From contig CAMCQW010000069.1 in assembly GCA_945877045.1 (NCBI GenBank), positions 1 to 8,511 on the forward strand: a stretch of DNA of 8,511 nucleotides, given 5' to 3'. Shown here one piece after another: positions 1 through 7,638 of this stretch. Origin of the DNA: Chryseobacterium gleum. Lineage in GTDB: Bacteria; Bacteroidota; Bacteroidia; Flavobacteriales_D; Crocinitomicaceae. The translations under genes and the position numbers were made by a program. Under the pieces are notes generated by a model that was not told the DNA's origin, did not search any database, and saw nothing but the letters and a program-made list of their open reading frames with translations. The number at the start of each line of letters is the position of its first letter. Position 1 is the first letter of the stretch.

Positions 1-245
1 ACCTTATTATAGCGACCATCTTCTAACTCACGCATGGAGTGTAAAATCCTCCGTTGAACTGGTTTCAATCCGTCCATCAAAGCAGGAACGGCCCTTTCGA
101 GAATCACATAACTGGCATAATCCAAAAACCAATTTTCATACAATCCACCAACAGGAACGATTTTTTCATCCACTTTTTTACTTTCAAATGGATGAGAATC
201 CTCGTTCAATGCCCCGTTAATATCTTCTATTTCGTCCTCTGCCAT
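1..245 (-). CDS. parC: DNA topoisomerase IV subunit A, N-terminal fragment (cut by window edge)
   Basis: This is the first 81 codons of the DNA-cleaving subunit of topoisomerase IV, the type IIA enzyme that unlinks daughter chromosomes. The rest lies beyond the left edge. After an acidic leader of about 30 residues comes the conserved start of the GyrA/ParC breakage-reunion domain: YASYVILERAVPALMDG at about residues 43-59, then LKPVQRRIL at 60-68. The catalytic tyrosine and the quinolone-resistance region are not in the window. The ATG at 243-245 follows the parE stop codon after a single base, so the two genes are almost certainly co-transcribed and translationally coupled. GyrA shares these motifs, but the pairing with a ParE-type subunit in one operon argues for ParC. 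The fragment was read by hand from the minus strand. Confidence 0.9.
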   Translation of the reverse strand, partial: MAEDEIEDINGALNEDSHPFESKKVDEKIVPVGGLYENWFLDYASYVILERAVPALMDGLKPVQRRILHSMRELEDGRYNK

Positions 246-246
246 C

Positions 247-2133
247 TTATGTTACAATTTCAATGTCATCGCTTAGATCTTCAAGCACCAATGATTCAGC
301 GGGATCTTTCTCTACTCGTAAATTATCAATAATGAATTCTTGTCGTTCAGGCGTATTCTTACCCATGTAATAGGATAAGATCGAATCAATCGATGCCTCC
401 TTAGTCAAGAGTACCGGTTCTAATCGAATATCTTCTCCGATAAAATGAATGAATTCATCAGGGGAAATTTCACCTAAACCTTTGAATCGAGTTATTTCTG
501 CTGTTTTACCAATTTCTTCAATCGCTTTTCGTCTTTCTTCTTCCGAATAGCAATAAAGTGTTTTCTTTTTATTCCGCACCCTAAACAAAGGAGTTTGCAA
601 TACATACACATGATTTCGTTTGACTAGATCTGGGAAAAACTGAAGAAAGAAAGTCAGCAGTAACATTCGAATGTGCATACCATCTACATCGGCATCTGTT
701 GCAATAACAATACGTCCGTACCTCAAATTATCCATATCGTCCTCGATATCTAAAGCCGCCTGAATGAGATTAAATTCTTCGTTTTCATACACCACTTTTT
801 TTGTTAGACCATAACAATTAAGTGGTTTTCCCCTCAAGGAAAATACAGCCTGCGTATTCACATCCCTTGATTTGGTAATTGAACCACTCGCAGAGTCACC
901 TTCTGTAATAAACAAGGTGGTCTCCTCTCTTCTATCATCCTTCAAATCTGTTAAATGCAAACGGCAATCGCGTAATTTTTTATTGTGAACGCTCGATTTT
1001 TTTGATCTATCTCGCGCAATTTTACGTATTCCTGCTAATTCTTTTCGTTCCCTTTCAGACTGCTTAATTTTCTTTTCTATCGTTTCAGCAACATCCGGAT
1101 TACGATGCAAGTAATTATCTAATTTATCTTTTAGAAAATCATTGATGAAGGCCCTCATCGACTTTCCGTTCGGCTCTATTTCTTGCGAACCAAGTTTGGT
1201 TTTTGTTTGGGATTCAAAAATAGGCTCAATCACCTTCACGGCAATAGCAGCAACGATAGACTGTCGGATATCCGAAGACTCATAATTTTTATTGTAAAAA
1301 TCGCGGATAACTTTTGCTACCGATTCGCGAAAAGCACTTTGATGGGTTCCACCTTGCGTTGTATGCTGGCCATTTACGAAGGAATAATAATCCTCGCCAT
1401 ATGTTTTACCGTGTGTAAAAGCCACTTCGATATCCTCATCTTCAATATGAATAATTGGATAAAGAGGATCGCCGTCCATATTATTTTCCAACAAATCTTT
1501 TAAGCCATCTTTCGACTGAAACTTTTCCCCGTTAAAATGTAGAGAAAGCCCACGATTCAAATAGCAATAATTCCAAATCATTTTCTCTAAATACGCCGTT
1601 TTGAAGGCATACTTTTTAAAAATACTTTCATCAGGAACAAATTCTACGTACGTTCCATTCGCCTCATCCGTTTTTTCTAAGGGTGATTCACTGAGTAATT
1701 CCCCACGGGAAAAAGAGGCTTGTTTTTTTTCACCATCACGAACAGAATACAACATGAAATGAGATGATAGCGCATTCACTGCTTTAGAACCCACCCCATT
1801 TAATCCAACCGATTTCTTAAAGGCCTTGGAATCATATTTTCCCCCCGTATTCATTTTAGAAACGACTTCAACCAGTTTCCCCAAGGGAACACCGCGTCCA
1901 TAATCGCGGATACTAACAAGGCCATCTTTCACTTTAATCTCCACCTTCTTGCCATTACCCATGACGTATTCGTCAATGCAATTATCAACAATTTCTTTCG
2001 CTAAAATATAAATACCATCATCAGCTGCTGCACCGTCACCGAGTTTCCCAATATACATTCCAGGACGCAAGCGGATATGCTCTTTCCAGTCGAGCGATCG
2101 AATATTATCTTCCGTATATTGATTTTCAGCCAT
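247..2133 (-). CDS. parE: DNA topoisomerase IV subunit B (ATPase subunit)
   Basis: ATP-driven subunit of topoisomerase IV; it works with ParC in the cytoplasm to decatenate and relax DNA. From the chosen start (MAENQY, ATG at 2131-2133) it has 628 residues, usual for ParE and shorter than most GyrB proteins. The GHKL ATPase domain shows RLRPGMYIG at about 22-30, EIVDNCIDE with Glu47 and Asn51, IRDYGRGVP with Asp77, and GLNGVGSKAVNAL at about 110-122. The C-terminal Toprim domain has TEGDSASG with Glu411 and DADVDG with Asp480, Asp482 and Asp484, the expected metal ligands, followed by RFKGLGE. The frame stays open upstream to 2172, adding 13 residues. I prefer 2133 because the extension does not look like a family N terminus and overlaps a -7-like promoter element. 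parC follows after one base. GyrB is the alternative, made less likely by length and by parC next door. Confidence 0.95.
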   Translation of the reverse strand: MAENQYTEDNIRSLDWKEHIRLRPGMYIGKLGDGAAADDGIYILAKEIVDNCIDEYVMGNGKKVEIKVKDGLVSIRDYGRGVPLGKLVEVVSKMNTGGKYDSKAFKKSVGLNGVGSKAVNALSSHFMLYSVRDGEKKQASFSRGELLSESPLEKTDEANGTYVEFVPDESIFKKYAFKTAYLEKMIWNYCYLNRGLSLHFNGEKFQSKDGLKDLLENNMDGDPLYPIIHIEDEDIEVAFTHGKTYGEDYYSFVNGQHTTQGGTHQSAFRESVAKVIRDFYNKNYESSDIRQSIVAAIAVKVIEPIFESQTKTKLGSQEIEPNGKSMRAFINDFLKDKLDNYLHRNPDVAETIEKKIKQSERERKELAGIRKIARDRSKKSSVHNKKLRDCRLHLTDLKDDRREETTLFITEGDSASGSITKSRDVNTQAVFSLRGKPLNCYGLTKKVVYENEEFNLIQAALDIEDDMDNLRYGRIVIATDADVDGMHIRMLLLTFFLQFFPDLVKRNHVYVLQTPLFRVRNKKKTLYCYSEEERRKAIEEIGKTAEITRFKGLGEISPDEFIHFIGEDIRLEPVLLTKEASIDSILSYYMGKNTPERQEFIIDNLRVEKDPAESLVLEDLSDDIEIVT

Positions 2134-2150
2134 TATCTTTTGTGAACTAA

Positions 2151-2158
2151 CAAATTTA
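2151..2158 (-). promoter_or_regulatory. Possible -7 promoter element for parE-parC
   Basis: The minus strand reads TAAATTTG, a full match to the Bacteroidota -7 consensus TAnnTTTG, 17 bases before the parE ATG at 2133. I could not find a matching TTG about 17-23 bases upstream, so this is only half a promoter. If used, it would give a very short leader and would exclude the upstream start at 2172. The secDF terminator at 2286-2312 implies that parE needs its own promoter somewhere in 2134-2285; this is the best candidate seen. Confidence 0.3.
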
Positions 2159-2188
2159 ACAAGATATCCCACTAATTTGACGCTACAT

Positions 2189-2208
2189 ATAAGTAGTTAT
2201 TCACTTAT
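2189..2208. repeat. Short inverted repeat upstream of parE
   Basis: ATAAGT at 2189-2194 and ACTTAT at 2203-2208 form a perfect six-base inverted repeat around an eight-base centre. It lies 31-50 bases upstream of the -7-like element and about 55 bases before the parE start. It has no T-run and is too AT-rich to be a convincing terminator. It could be an operator half-site pair or chance; the region is AT-rich, where short repeats are common. Confidence 0.25.
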
Positions 2209-2285
2209 TCCCGTTGAAAACAAGAGGAAGAACAAAAAAAGAGCAAGTAATTTAATTTCAGGAAATCACAGTCAAAATTTAGCAC

Positions 2286-2312
2286 AAAAAAAGCCGCTAA
2301 TTAGCGGCTTTT
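2286..2312 (-). terminator. Intrinsic terminator of secDF
   Basis: A perfect palindrome at 2289-2312 (AAAAGCCGCTAA and its complement, 12 bases per arm) lies 22 bases after the secDF stop codon. On the minus strand the GC-rich part (AGCCGCT/AGCGGCT) is followed by seven T residues at 2286-2292, the usual form of a rho-independent terminator. On the plus strand the run is only four T residues and no plus-strand gene ends here, so it is assigned to secDF. It isolates parE-parC from secDF transcription. Confidence 0.85.
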
Positions 2313-2334
2313 CAAATGCAATTTTATATTGATT

Positions 2335-5277
2335 TTATGCTTTCAATCGTTTAGAAAAGTCAATTAAAATAGGTGTAGCAACACAAAGTGAAGAATACGT
2401 TCCAATCACAACACCAACAAGAAGCGCGAACAAGAATCCTTTAATCGCTGTACCACCAAAGATAAACATGATCAATACAACCACGAATAATATCATGGAC
2501 GTATTAAAAGTTCTGCTCAGCGTTGCATTTAAGGACTTATTGATAATTTCATAGTGATGTACCTCATCTTTATTTGCACGTAGATTTTCTCTAATCCTAT
2601 CGAAAACAATCACGGTATCATTCATCGAATAGGATATAACAGTAAGAATTGCCGCAATAAACGCTTGATTAACATCTAAACTAAATGGTAAATAACCATG
2701 TAAAAGAGAAAATATAGAAATTACAAAGAAGGCATCGTGAGTTAATCCAACAATGGCACCAAGTGAATATTGCCAATGACCAAAACGAAGTAAGATATAG
2801 GCAAAAATTGCTAGTAAAGCAATCCCGATTGCCCATGCAGAAGACCGCCATAATTCACTAGAAACAGAAGCCGAAACGCTCCTTGATTCATCAATGGTAT
2901 AAGAACCCATTTTAGATTTGCAGGCATCTAAGCCTTGTTTAATCTTATTAGCAACATCGACAGTAGCACCATCATCATTTAATTTATAATTTGTGATAAT
3001 TTCCACTTTATAATCAGTTCCTTTCGTTTTTAAATCGATGGAAGCTGGTTCGCCATTTTCCACTAAAAATTTAGCGAGGTTAGCACGTAAGTATTCAATA
3101 TCAGCTTTTTCCTGAAACTTAGCAACACAGGTTCTACCTCCAGTAAATTCAACACTTTGCTTCAATCCCCTAGTTGCCATTCCATAAATACCAAGAATCG
3201 TAACTGAGATGGAGAAAATATAAAAATATTTTCTATTTCCAATCCAATCAAACTTTATGTTTTGAAATAATCCTTTTGAAAGCTTGGTGAAGAAAGAAAT
3301 TCCTTGTTCTTTTTTCAACCAAGAATAGATGATTAATTTGGAAATAATAATGGCAGAAAATAAAGAGGTAAAAATACCAATGATTAAAGTAGTAGCAAAC
3401 GATTCGATTTCACCCGTTCCAAAAACTTTAAGAATTATTGCAACAAGTAAGTGGGTAACGTTCGCATCAATGATGGAAGGCAATGCTTTTTTGAAACCCA
3501 CATCAATAGAACCAGATAAATCCATGCCTCGATATTGCTCCTCACGTATCCTTTCAAAAATTAATATATTCGCATCGACCGCTGTTCCAATCGTCAATAC
3601 AATACCTGCAATACCTGCCAAGGTTAACACGGCACCGAAAGATGCTAAAAAACCAAAGATAAAAATCACGTTTACAGTCAACGCGATATTTGCCGCCAAA
3701 CCTGATTTTCCATAGTAGAAATACATATAAAATAAAACCGCCATAAATGCAAACGCAAAGGATATCAAACCCGCTTTCGAATTTTCTTTACCGATTGTTG
3801 GCCCCACCTTCATTTGTTCCTTAATGATACACGGAGCAGGTAAAGCACCCCCGTTTAATAAGCCAGATAAATCTTCTGCTTCTTGAAAAGAGAAACTTCC
3901 TGAAATTTGCGTATTCCCTGAAGTGATTGGATTAATAACAGTTGGCGCACTAAAAACAACATTATCCATTGAAATAGCAATGATACGCTTCACGTTCTCT
4001 GTCGTCATTTTACCCCATGCATCCGATCCATCAGGTGTCATTTGAAGATCCACCGTAATTTTTCCATCGCGTTGATCAAAACCTGTAGATGCTTTAAGAA
4101 TGTGTGAACCATTCACTTTAGCTTCACCCGACTCAGGAACTTTACACGCATAAAGCATGTAACCCATCTTCTTCGACTTTTTATCTAATTCTTCCGGCTC
4201 TGCTCCCCACATAAATCGAATAGTTGGTGGAAATGCAGCCATGACATCATTTCTTCGAAAGATACTTTCAACCATTGCTTTATCGCTGATTTGAACAGCA
4301 CCAATTGCAAAATCCCCAACTGGTTGAATTAAATCAGTCAATCCTTTTTTACCGGTATTTTTTGTATCAGACAAACTTTCCACTTGAACTGAATCAGTAG
4401 TGGTTGTATCCTCTGTAACTTGAGCCTCTACTTTTTTAGAAGTAGCATCCGCTTTCTCTAATTCTAATTTTAATTCACTGGGCGCATAGGTTTCAAAGAA
4501 CTCTAGATTAGCCGTTGATTGTAATTTTTGAGCAACCGTGTTTTCATCTTGTACACCAGGAAGCTCAATATATAGACGGTTATTCGCTCCATCTTTTTGA
4601 ATATTAGGTTGTGCAACACCGAATTGGTTAATTCGTCGACTCATAATCTGCTCAACTCCATCCATAGAAGATGAAATAAGGTTACGGAAATAAGTTTCCA
4701 CCTGAGCATCTGTTGAGCGAATGCCTATCCCCTCCCCTTTAAAGACATAATTCAACGGAAGCCCCTTGTTTATTCTTTTATATTCAGAAATAAAAGCATC
4801 TAAAAAATCTTCTTTATTTAATCTCAATGCCGCTTCGAAAGGCTTACGAAACTTTAAATCACGTGGATTTTTAGCATAATTTTTTATTAAATCTGGCAGG
4901 GAAATTTCCAAGGTAACACTCATTCCACCAACAAGATCAAGACCAAAAGCCAATGACCTCTTTTTTACTTGCGAAAAAGTAGAACCGAAAATTGGGTAAA
5001 CTTCTTTCTCTCCTTTATCACGTAGGATCTCATTTAAATATGCCGCTTTCGCTAAATCAGCACCATCAGCTTCCTTAAAATCTATTTTCGTGTTATTTGA
5101 AAGATAGGCAATCCCATTATTCTTCGCAGCCTCTTTTCGCAAAGCCCTAACCTTTTGATCGGCCTTCTTCTCTGCAGCAGCTTCTACATTACTTGCTACC
5201 CAAGTAAATGATAATTGGTACAAGCATACTGAAACAAGCAAAACACTTATGAACCAAAAAAATCCTTTATTTCTCAT
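2335..5277 (-). CDS. secDF: Protein translocase subunit SecDF (SecD-SecF fusion)
   Basis: Inner-membrane accessory motor of the Sec translocon that uses the proton gradient to help pull exported proteins out of SecYEG. At 980 residues it is a full SecD-SecF fusion, the usual form in Bacteroidota. The SecD half has TM1 at about 7-29, FGLDLVGG, the periplasmic P1 domain (NQFGVAQPNIQ, ELPGVQD), then a membrane block with GTAVDANILIFERIREE around Asp568. SecF starts near residue 670 and has a TM near 680, SVEFTGG at 708-714, GLTHDAFF with Asp848, and NDTVIVFDRIREN from Asn886. Asp568, Asp848 and the arginines of DRIRE (894, 896) fall in the motifs holding the proton-path residues Asp340, Asp637 and Arg671 of Thermus SecDF; that match is by motif, not alignment. 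A Thr/Lys/Glu-rich stretch at about 265-315 looks like a flexible insertion in P1. It is a single-gene unit with its own promoter and terminator. Confidence 0.97.
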   Translation of the reverse strand: MRNKGFFWFISVLLVSVCLYQLSFTWVASNVEAAAEKKADQKVRALRKEAAKNNGIAYLSNNTKIDFKEADGADLAKAAYLNEILRDKGEKEVYPIFGSTFSQVKKRSLAFGLDLVGGMSVTLEISLPDLIKNYAKNPRDLKFRKPFEAALRLNKEDFLDAFISEYKRINKGLPLNYVFKGEGIGIRSTDAQVETYFRNLISSSMDGVEQIMSRRINQFGVAQPNIQKDGANNRLYIELPGVQDENTVAQKLQSTANLEFFETYAPSELKLELEKADATSKKVEAQVTEDTTTTDSVQVESLSDTKNTGKKGLTDLIQPVGDFAIGAVQISDKAMVESIFRRNDVMAAFPPTIRFMWGAEPEELDKKSKKMGYMLYACKVPESGEAKVNGSHILKASTGFDQRDGKITVDLQMTPDGSDAWGKMTTENVKRIIAISMDNVVFSAPTVINPITSGNTQISGSFSFQEAEDLSGLLNGGALPAPCIIKEQMKVGPTIGKENSKAGLISFAFAFMAVLFYMYFYYGKSGLAANIALTVNVIFIFGFLASFGAVLTLAGIAGIVLTIGTAVDANILIFERIREEQYRGMDLSGSIDVGFKKALPSIIDANVTHLLVAIILKVFGTGEIESFATTLIIGIFTSLFSAIIISKLIIYSWLKKEQGISFFTKLSKGLFQNIKFDWIGNRKYFYIFSISVTILGIYGMATRGLKQSVEFTGGRTCVAKFQEKADIEYLRANLAKFLVENGEPASIDLKTKGTDYKVEIITNYKLNDDGATVDVANKIKQGLDACKSKMGSYTIDESRSVSASVSSELWRSSAWAIGIALLAIFAYILLRFGHWQYSLGAIVGLTHDAFFVISIFSLLHGYLPFSLDVNQAFIAAILTVISYSMNDTVIVFDRIRENLRANKDEVHHYEIINKSLNATLSRTFNTSMILFVVVLIMFIFGGTAIKGFLFALLVGVVIGTYSSLCVATPILIDFSKRLKA

Positions 5278-5309
5278 TTAATTATATTTTTATTCGTTTT
5301 TTAAGGGAG

Positions 5310-5340
5310 CAAATATAGCAACTACGATCGGTAAAATCAA
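5310..5340 (-). promoter_or_regulatory. Bacteroidota-type promoter of secDF
   Basis: On the minus strand TTG (5338-5340) is followed by 20 bases and then TATATTTG (5310-5317). This matches the known Bacteroidota sigma-A promoter, TTG, 17-23 bases, TAnnTTTG, at every defined base. The start codon of secDF at 5277 is 32 bases downstream, so the mRNA leader is expected to be about 25 bases. No other gene lies between, so secDF is the only candidate target. There is no Shine-Dalgarno sequence before the ATG, normal for this phylum; the leader is A-rich instead. Confidence 0.75.
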
Positions 5341-5356
5341 TAATAATAACGACTAT

Positions 5357-5380
5357 TTAAAAGCGCATTCAGGAAATGCG
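5357..5380 (-). terminator. Probable terminator of the glycosyltransferase operon
   Basis: Eighteen bases after the GT4 stop codon the minus strand forms a hairpin with stem CGCATT/AATGCG (5375-5380 and 5364-5369) and a five-base loop, followed by CTTTTAAA. The stem is short and the T-run only four, so it may be leaky. Its position between the operon and the secDF promoter at 5310-5340 fits a terminator. Confidence 0.5.
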
Positions 5381-5397
5381 AAAAACACAGCAATCGA

Positions 5398-6525
5398 TTA
5401 ATTCAATTCATGGTAAAATCGAACTATCTTTTCAGCAAAGTTTTGCCACGTATTATCTAAATTTTGCAACTTAATAGCAGCTTCAAATTGTGCTTTTAAA
5501 TTCGCTTCAAAGTAATGATTTATAGATTCCGAAATTGCTTTCACCTCCAGCTCATCTATAATTAGCCCTGTTTTTTGATGATGTATTGTTTCTGCTAATC
5601 CTCCCACATTGGTGGCAATTAATGGTAATTCAAAATGATTTGAAATACTTGTGATACCACTCTGTGTAGCTGATTTATATGGTAAAACACATACATCAGC
5701 AGCGGAAAAATAATCTTTCACCTCATCATCGCCAATATAATTTGTAAATAAACTTACCCGATCCTTTAATTGACGCTTATCAATAATTTCCTGGTATTTC
5801 TGAAAGCTCCCGTAAACCTCACCAGCAATAATAAGCTGAAATTCATCCGAAAGAAGCGCCATTGCTTCAAGTAACCAATCCAAGCCTTTGTAATCCCGAA
5901 TAATCCCAAAAAACAAGATGATCTTTTTATCGGCTATTTTCTCCAATCCCAATTTTTGTAAGGCAGCCACTCGTGATGTTTTCTCACCAAATTGATTGTA
6001 AACGGGATGTGGGACATGAATATATCGCGCATTCGGGACATAAAGCAATAAATCCTTGAGTACTTTCTCCGACATAACAACAAATCCATCGTTGCGCTTT
6101 AAGAAGTAACGATTACACCAATTATCGAAAAATCGCTTTTCGTGAGGAATGACGTTATCTAAAATACTTATCCGTTTCGTTTTTTTAGTTTGACGACCTA
6201 AAACATACCCTAAACTTGGAGCGAAAAATGTCATCCAATACTTAGTGATAATTAAATCGGGCTGCATCTTTTTAATTCTCCTGGCAGTACGAATATATGT
6301 CAAGGGATTTATGGAGTCCAACCAGCGCTTAGATGGAATATTATCTGCGGCGTCATCGGGGCTAACTAATTGTGTTTTTCCAGGAAATAAAAGCGACGGA
6401 TATTGCCTTGAAAAAGTAATCGCTTCAACCTCGTGTTCTTTTTCTATTTCCCGATAAATTAATGCGTTAAACTGGGCAATTCCTCCTCGAAATGGATAAA
6501 AAGTAGAAAGAAATACGATTTTCAT
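5398..6525 (-). CDS. Glycosyltransferase, family 4 type (GT-B fold)
   Basis: A 375-residue probable retaining sugar transferase that would move a sugar from a nucleotide donor onto an envelope glycan or lipid-linked acceptor at the cytoplasmic face of the inner membrane. No signal peptide or membrane segment is seen. The N-terminal half starts with FLSTFYPFRGGIAQFN (5-20), the glycine-rich acceptor-side loop of GT4 enzymes. The C-terminal Rossmann half has ILFFGIIRDYKGLDWLLEA (203-221), LIIAGEV (231-237), FSAADVCVLPY (273-283) and ATNVGGLAE (304-312). The two glutamates of the classic EX7E motif are absent; the region reads SATQSGITSISNHFELP (285-301). That Q-S-G form occurs, from memory, in other bacterial GT4-like proteins, so it does not imply a dead enzyme. 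The ATG at 6523-6525 lies eight bases after the GT9 stop, so the two are co-transcribed. Donor and acceptor cannot be read from sequence. Confidence 0.88.
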   Translation of the reverse strand: MKIVFLSTFYPFRGGIAQFNALIYREIEKEHEVEAITFSRQYPSLLFPGKTQLVSPDDAADNIPSKRWLDSINPLTYIRTARRIKKMQPDLIITKYWMTFFAPSLGYVLGRQTKKTKRISILDNVIPHEKRFFDNWCNRYFLKRNDGFVVMSEKVLKDLLLYVPNARYIHVPHPVYNQFGEKTSRVAALQKLGLEKIADKKIILFFGIIRDYKGLDWLLEAMALLSDEFQLIIAGEVYGSFQKYQEIIDKRQLKDRVSLFTNYIGDDEVKDYFSAADVCVLPYKSATQSGITSISNHFELPLIATNVGGLAETIHHQKTGLIIDELEVKAISESINHYFEANLKAQFEAAIKLQNLDNTWQNFAEKIVRFYHELN

Positions 6526-6533
6526 AGCTTAAT

Positions 6534-7622
6534 TTATAGGACCTTTTCCATAGCATCAACCACCACAGACGAATCAATCGAAAGCATACATGGCGCGTCA
6601 AACTGACACGAATTTCCAAAATAACATTGACAGGGTGTTGGCGGACCAACTAAGATACCACGGCCATACAATTCGAATTCAAAAGGATTAAAAATGGTAT
6701 TCATGAGCACCATCTTTTTCTTTAAAGCGGTCGCAATATGCATCATCATTGTCACTTGAGTAACAATTACATCACAACAATTTGTAATTGCAATAAATTC
6801 TTCCAAGGAAAAATGACCTGGATAATACCCGTTTGAAGCAATGCTTAAGCGTTCATTCTTCGCATGCTCCAATTCTCCACCTAAAAAAACAGGGAAATAA
6901 CCCTTCTCTTGCAAAGACCTTGCGGTTTCAATCCATTTCACATCCGACCATAAACGCGTATTCCAACGTGGACCACATCCCGTATTGAGACCAATTATTA
7001 TTTTTCCGTTGGAAAGTTCTGCCATCTTTTTTGTCCACAATAGAACTTTTTCATCATTCAAATGAATGAGGTATTCTTCCTTATTGAAAGTAAAATGGCA
7101 AATTTCAAATATTTCTTCCAGGTAACTTTTTGTGTTTTCTTTAGACAAGCCATCAAAGTAACCGGTCAAAAGTTTGTGCTCGGCAGCGGGCGTACAAGCT
7201 GCTAAATGACCATCCTTCCATGTAAATCCATATTTTTCTTGTGCCGAAATCAAGCTCGTTAATAAACAAGCTTCCTTGTCCTTATCAAGGTTAATCACCA
7301 CATCAAATGAAGTATGTTGTAAATTGAAAAGCGAGACTTCATTCAATGATAATAGCTCATCGATGCGATCTTTAGGGAGAATACTTGGACTTAAAGTAAG
7401 CCAAGTAATATGCGCATTATGATACGTAGATCTCAATTTTTCTAAAAGAGGTGTGGTACGAATGACATCGCCTAAGGCACCTAATTTAATAAGTAATATC
7501 TTTTTTTCTATTTTTTGATAATGCAGGCAACTTGAACAAATTGAACCATCGATTTTATTGGGTTTACACGGAATACTTCCTTTAAAGTGAAGGCAATCAA
7601 ATTTGGTATCGTTGTGGTTCAT
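6534..7622 (-). CDS. Glycosyltransferase family 9, heptosyltransferase-like, with N- and C-terminal cysteine clusters
   Basis: A 362-residue GT-B enzyme related to LPS heptosyltransferases, probably cytoplasmic and acting on an envelope glycan. The core starts with ILLIKLGALGDVIRTTPLL (42-60), the family signature, where Asp52 takes the place of the catalytic Asp13 of WaaC by motif. The donor-side half begins IIIGLNTGCGPRWNTRLW (208-225). Unusual parts: an N-terminal extension with Cys10, Cys19, Cys29 and Cys32 (C-x8-C-x9-C-x2-C), a C-terminal cluster with Cys331, Cys333, Cys339 and Cys345, and VTQVTMMMHIA (287-297) where heptosyltransferases have a D-T-G-x-x-H motif. These point to a distinct subgroup, so ADP-heptose should not be assumed as donor. 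The ATG at 7620-7622 is the first in frame, 16 bases after a good promoter. The GT4 gene follows after eight bases. Confidence 0.88.
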   Translation of the reverse strand: MNHNDTKFDCLHFKGSIPCKPNKIDGSICSSCLHYQKIEKKILLIKLGALGDVIRTTPLLEKLRSTYHNAHITWLTLSPSILPKDRIDELLSLNEVSLFNLQHTSFDVVINLDKDKEACLLTSLISAQEKYGFTWKDGHLAACTPAAEHKLLTGYFDGLSKENTKSYLEEIFEICHFTFNKEEYLIHLNDEKVLLWTKKMAELSNGKIIIGLNTGCGPRWNTRLWSDVKWIETARSLQEKGYFPVFLGGELEHAKNERLSIASNGYYPGHFSLEEFIAITNCCDVIVTQVTMMMHIATALKKKMVLMNTIFNPFEFELYGRGILVGPPTPCQCYFGNSCQFDAPCMLSIDSSVVVDAMEKVL

Positions 7623-7638
7623 TTGTTAAAAATTAGGG

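Noticed and set aside
54..332. Plus-strand open frame of 92 codons
   Set aside because: It lies opposite the parC start and parE end, crosses the gene boundary, and its translation has no recognisable domain. It is a shadow of the minus-strand genes.
1183..1503. Plus-strand open frame of 106 codons inside parE
   Set aside because: It is fully antisense to the conserved middle of parE and resembles no known protein.
247..2172. Longer parE start at 2172 with 13 extra residues
   Set aside because: The added residues do not resemble a ParE N terminus and lie over a -7-like promoter element. MAENQY at 2133 is a more usual start.
2286..2312. Bidirectional terminator or attachment-site core
   Set aside because: The perfect palindrome is symmetric, but there is no plus-strand gene to terminate and no integrase, tRNA or direct repeat nearby. 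A simple secDF terminator explains it.
3329..3715. Plus-strand open frame of 128 codons inside secDF
   Set aside because: It is antisense to the SecD/SecF membrane region and has no promoter of its own. The open frame follows from the codon pattern of secDF.
2335..5277. SecD-SecF fusion as a novel gene fusion
   Set aside because: A single-chain SecDF is the normal arrangement in Bacteroidota and some other bacteria, and the length is typical.
6245..6457. Plus-strand open frame of 70 codons inside the GT4 gene
   Set aside because: It is antisense to a clear coding region, short, and without family features.
6467..6649. Minus-strand frame of 60 codons across the GT9-GT4 junction
   Set aside because: It overlaps the end of GT9 and the start of GT4 in another frame. 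Both of those genes are well supported, and its translation is a low-information sequence.
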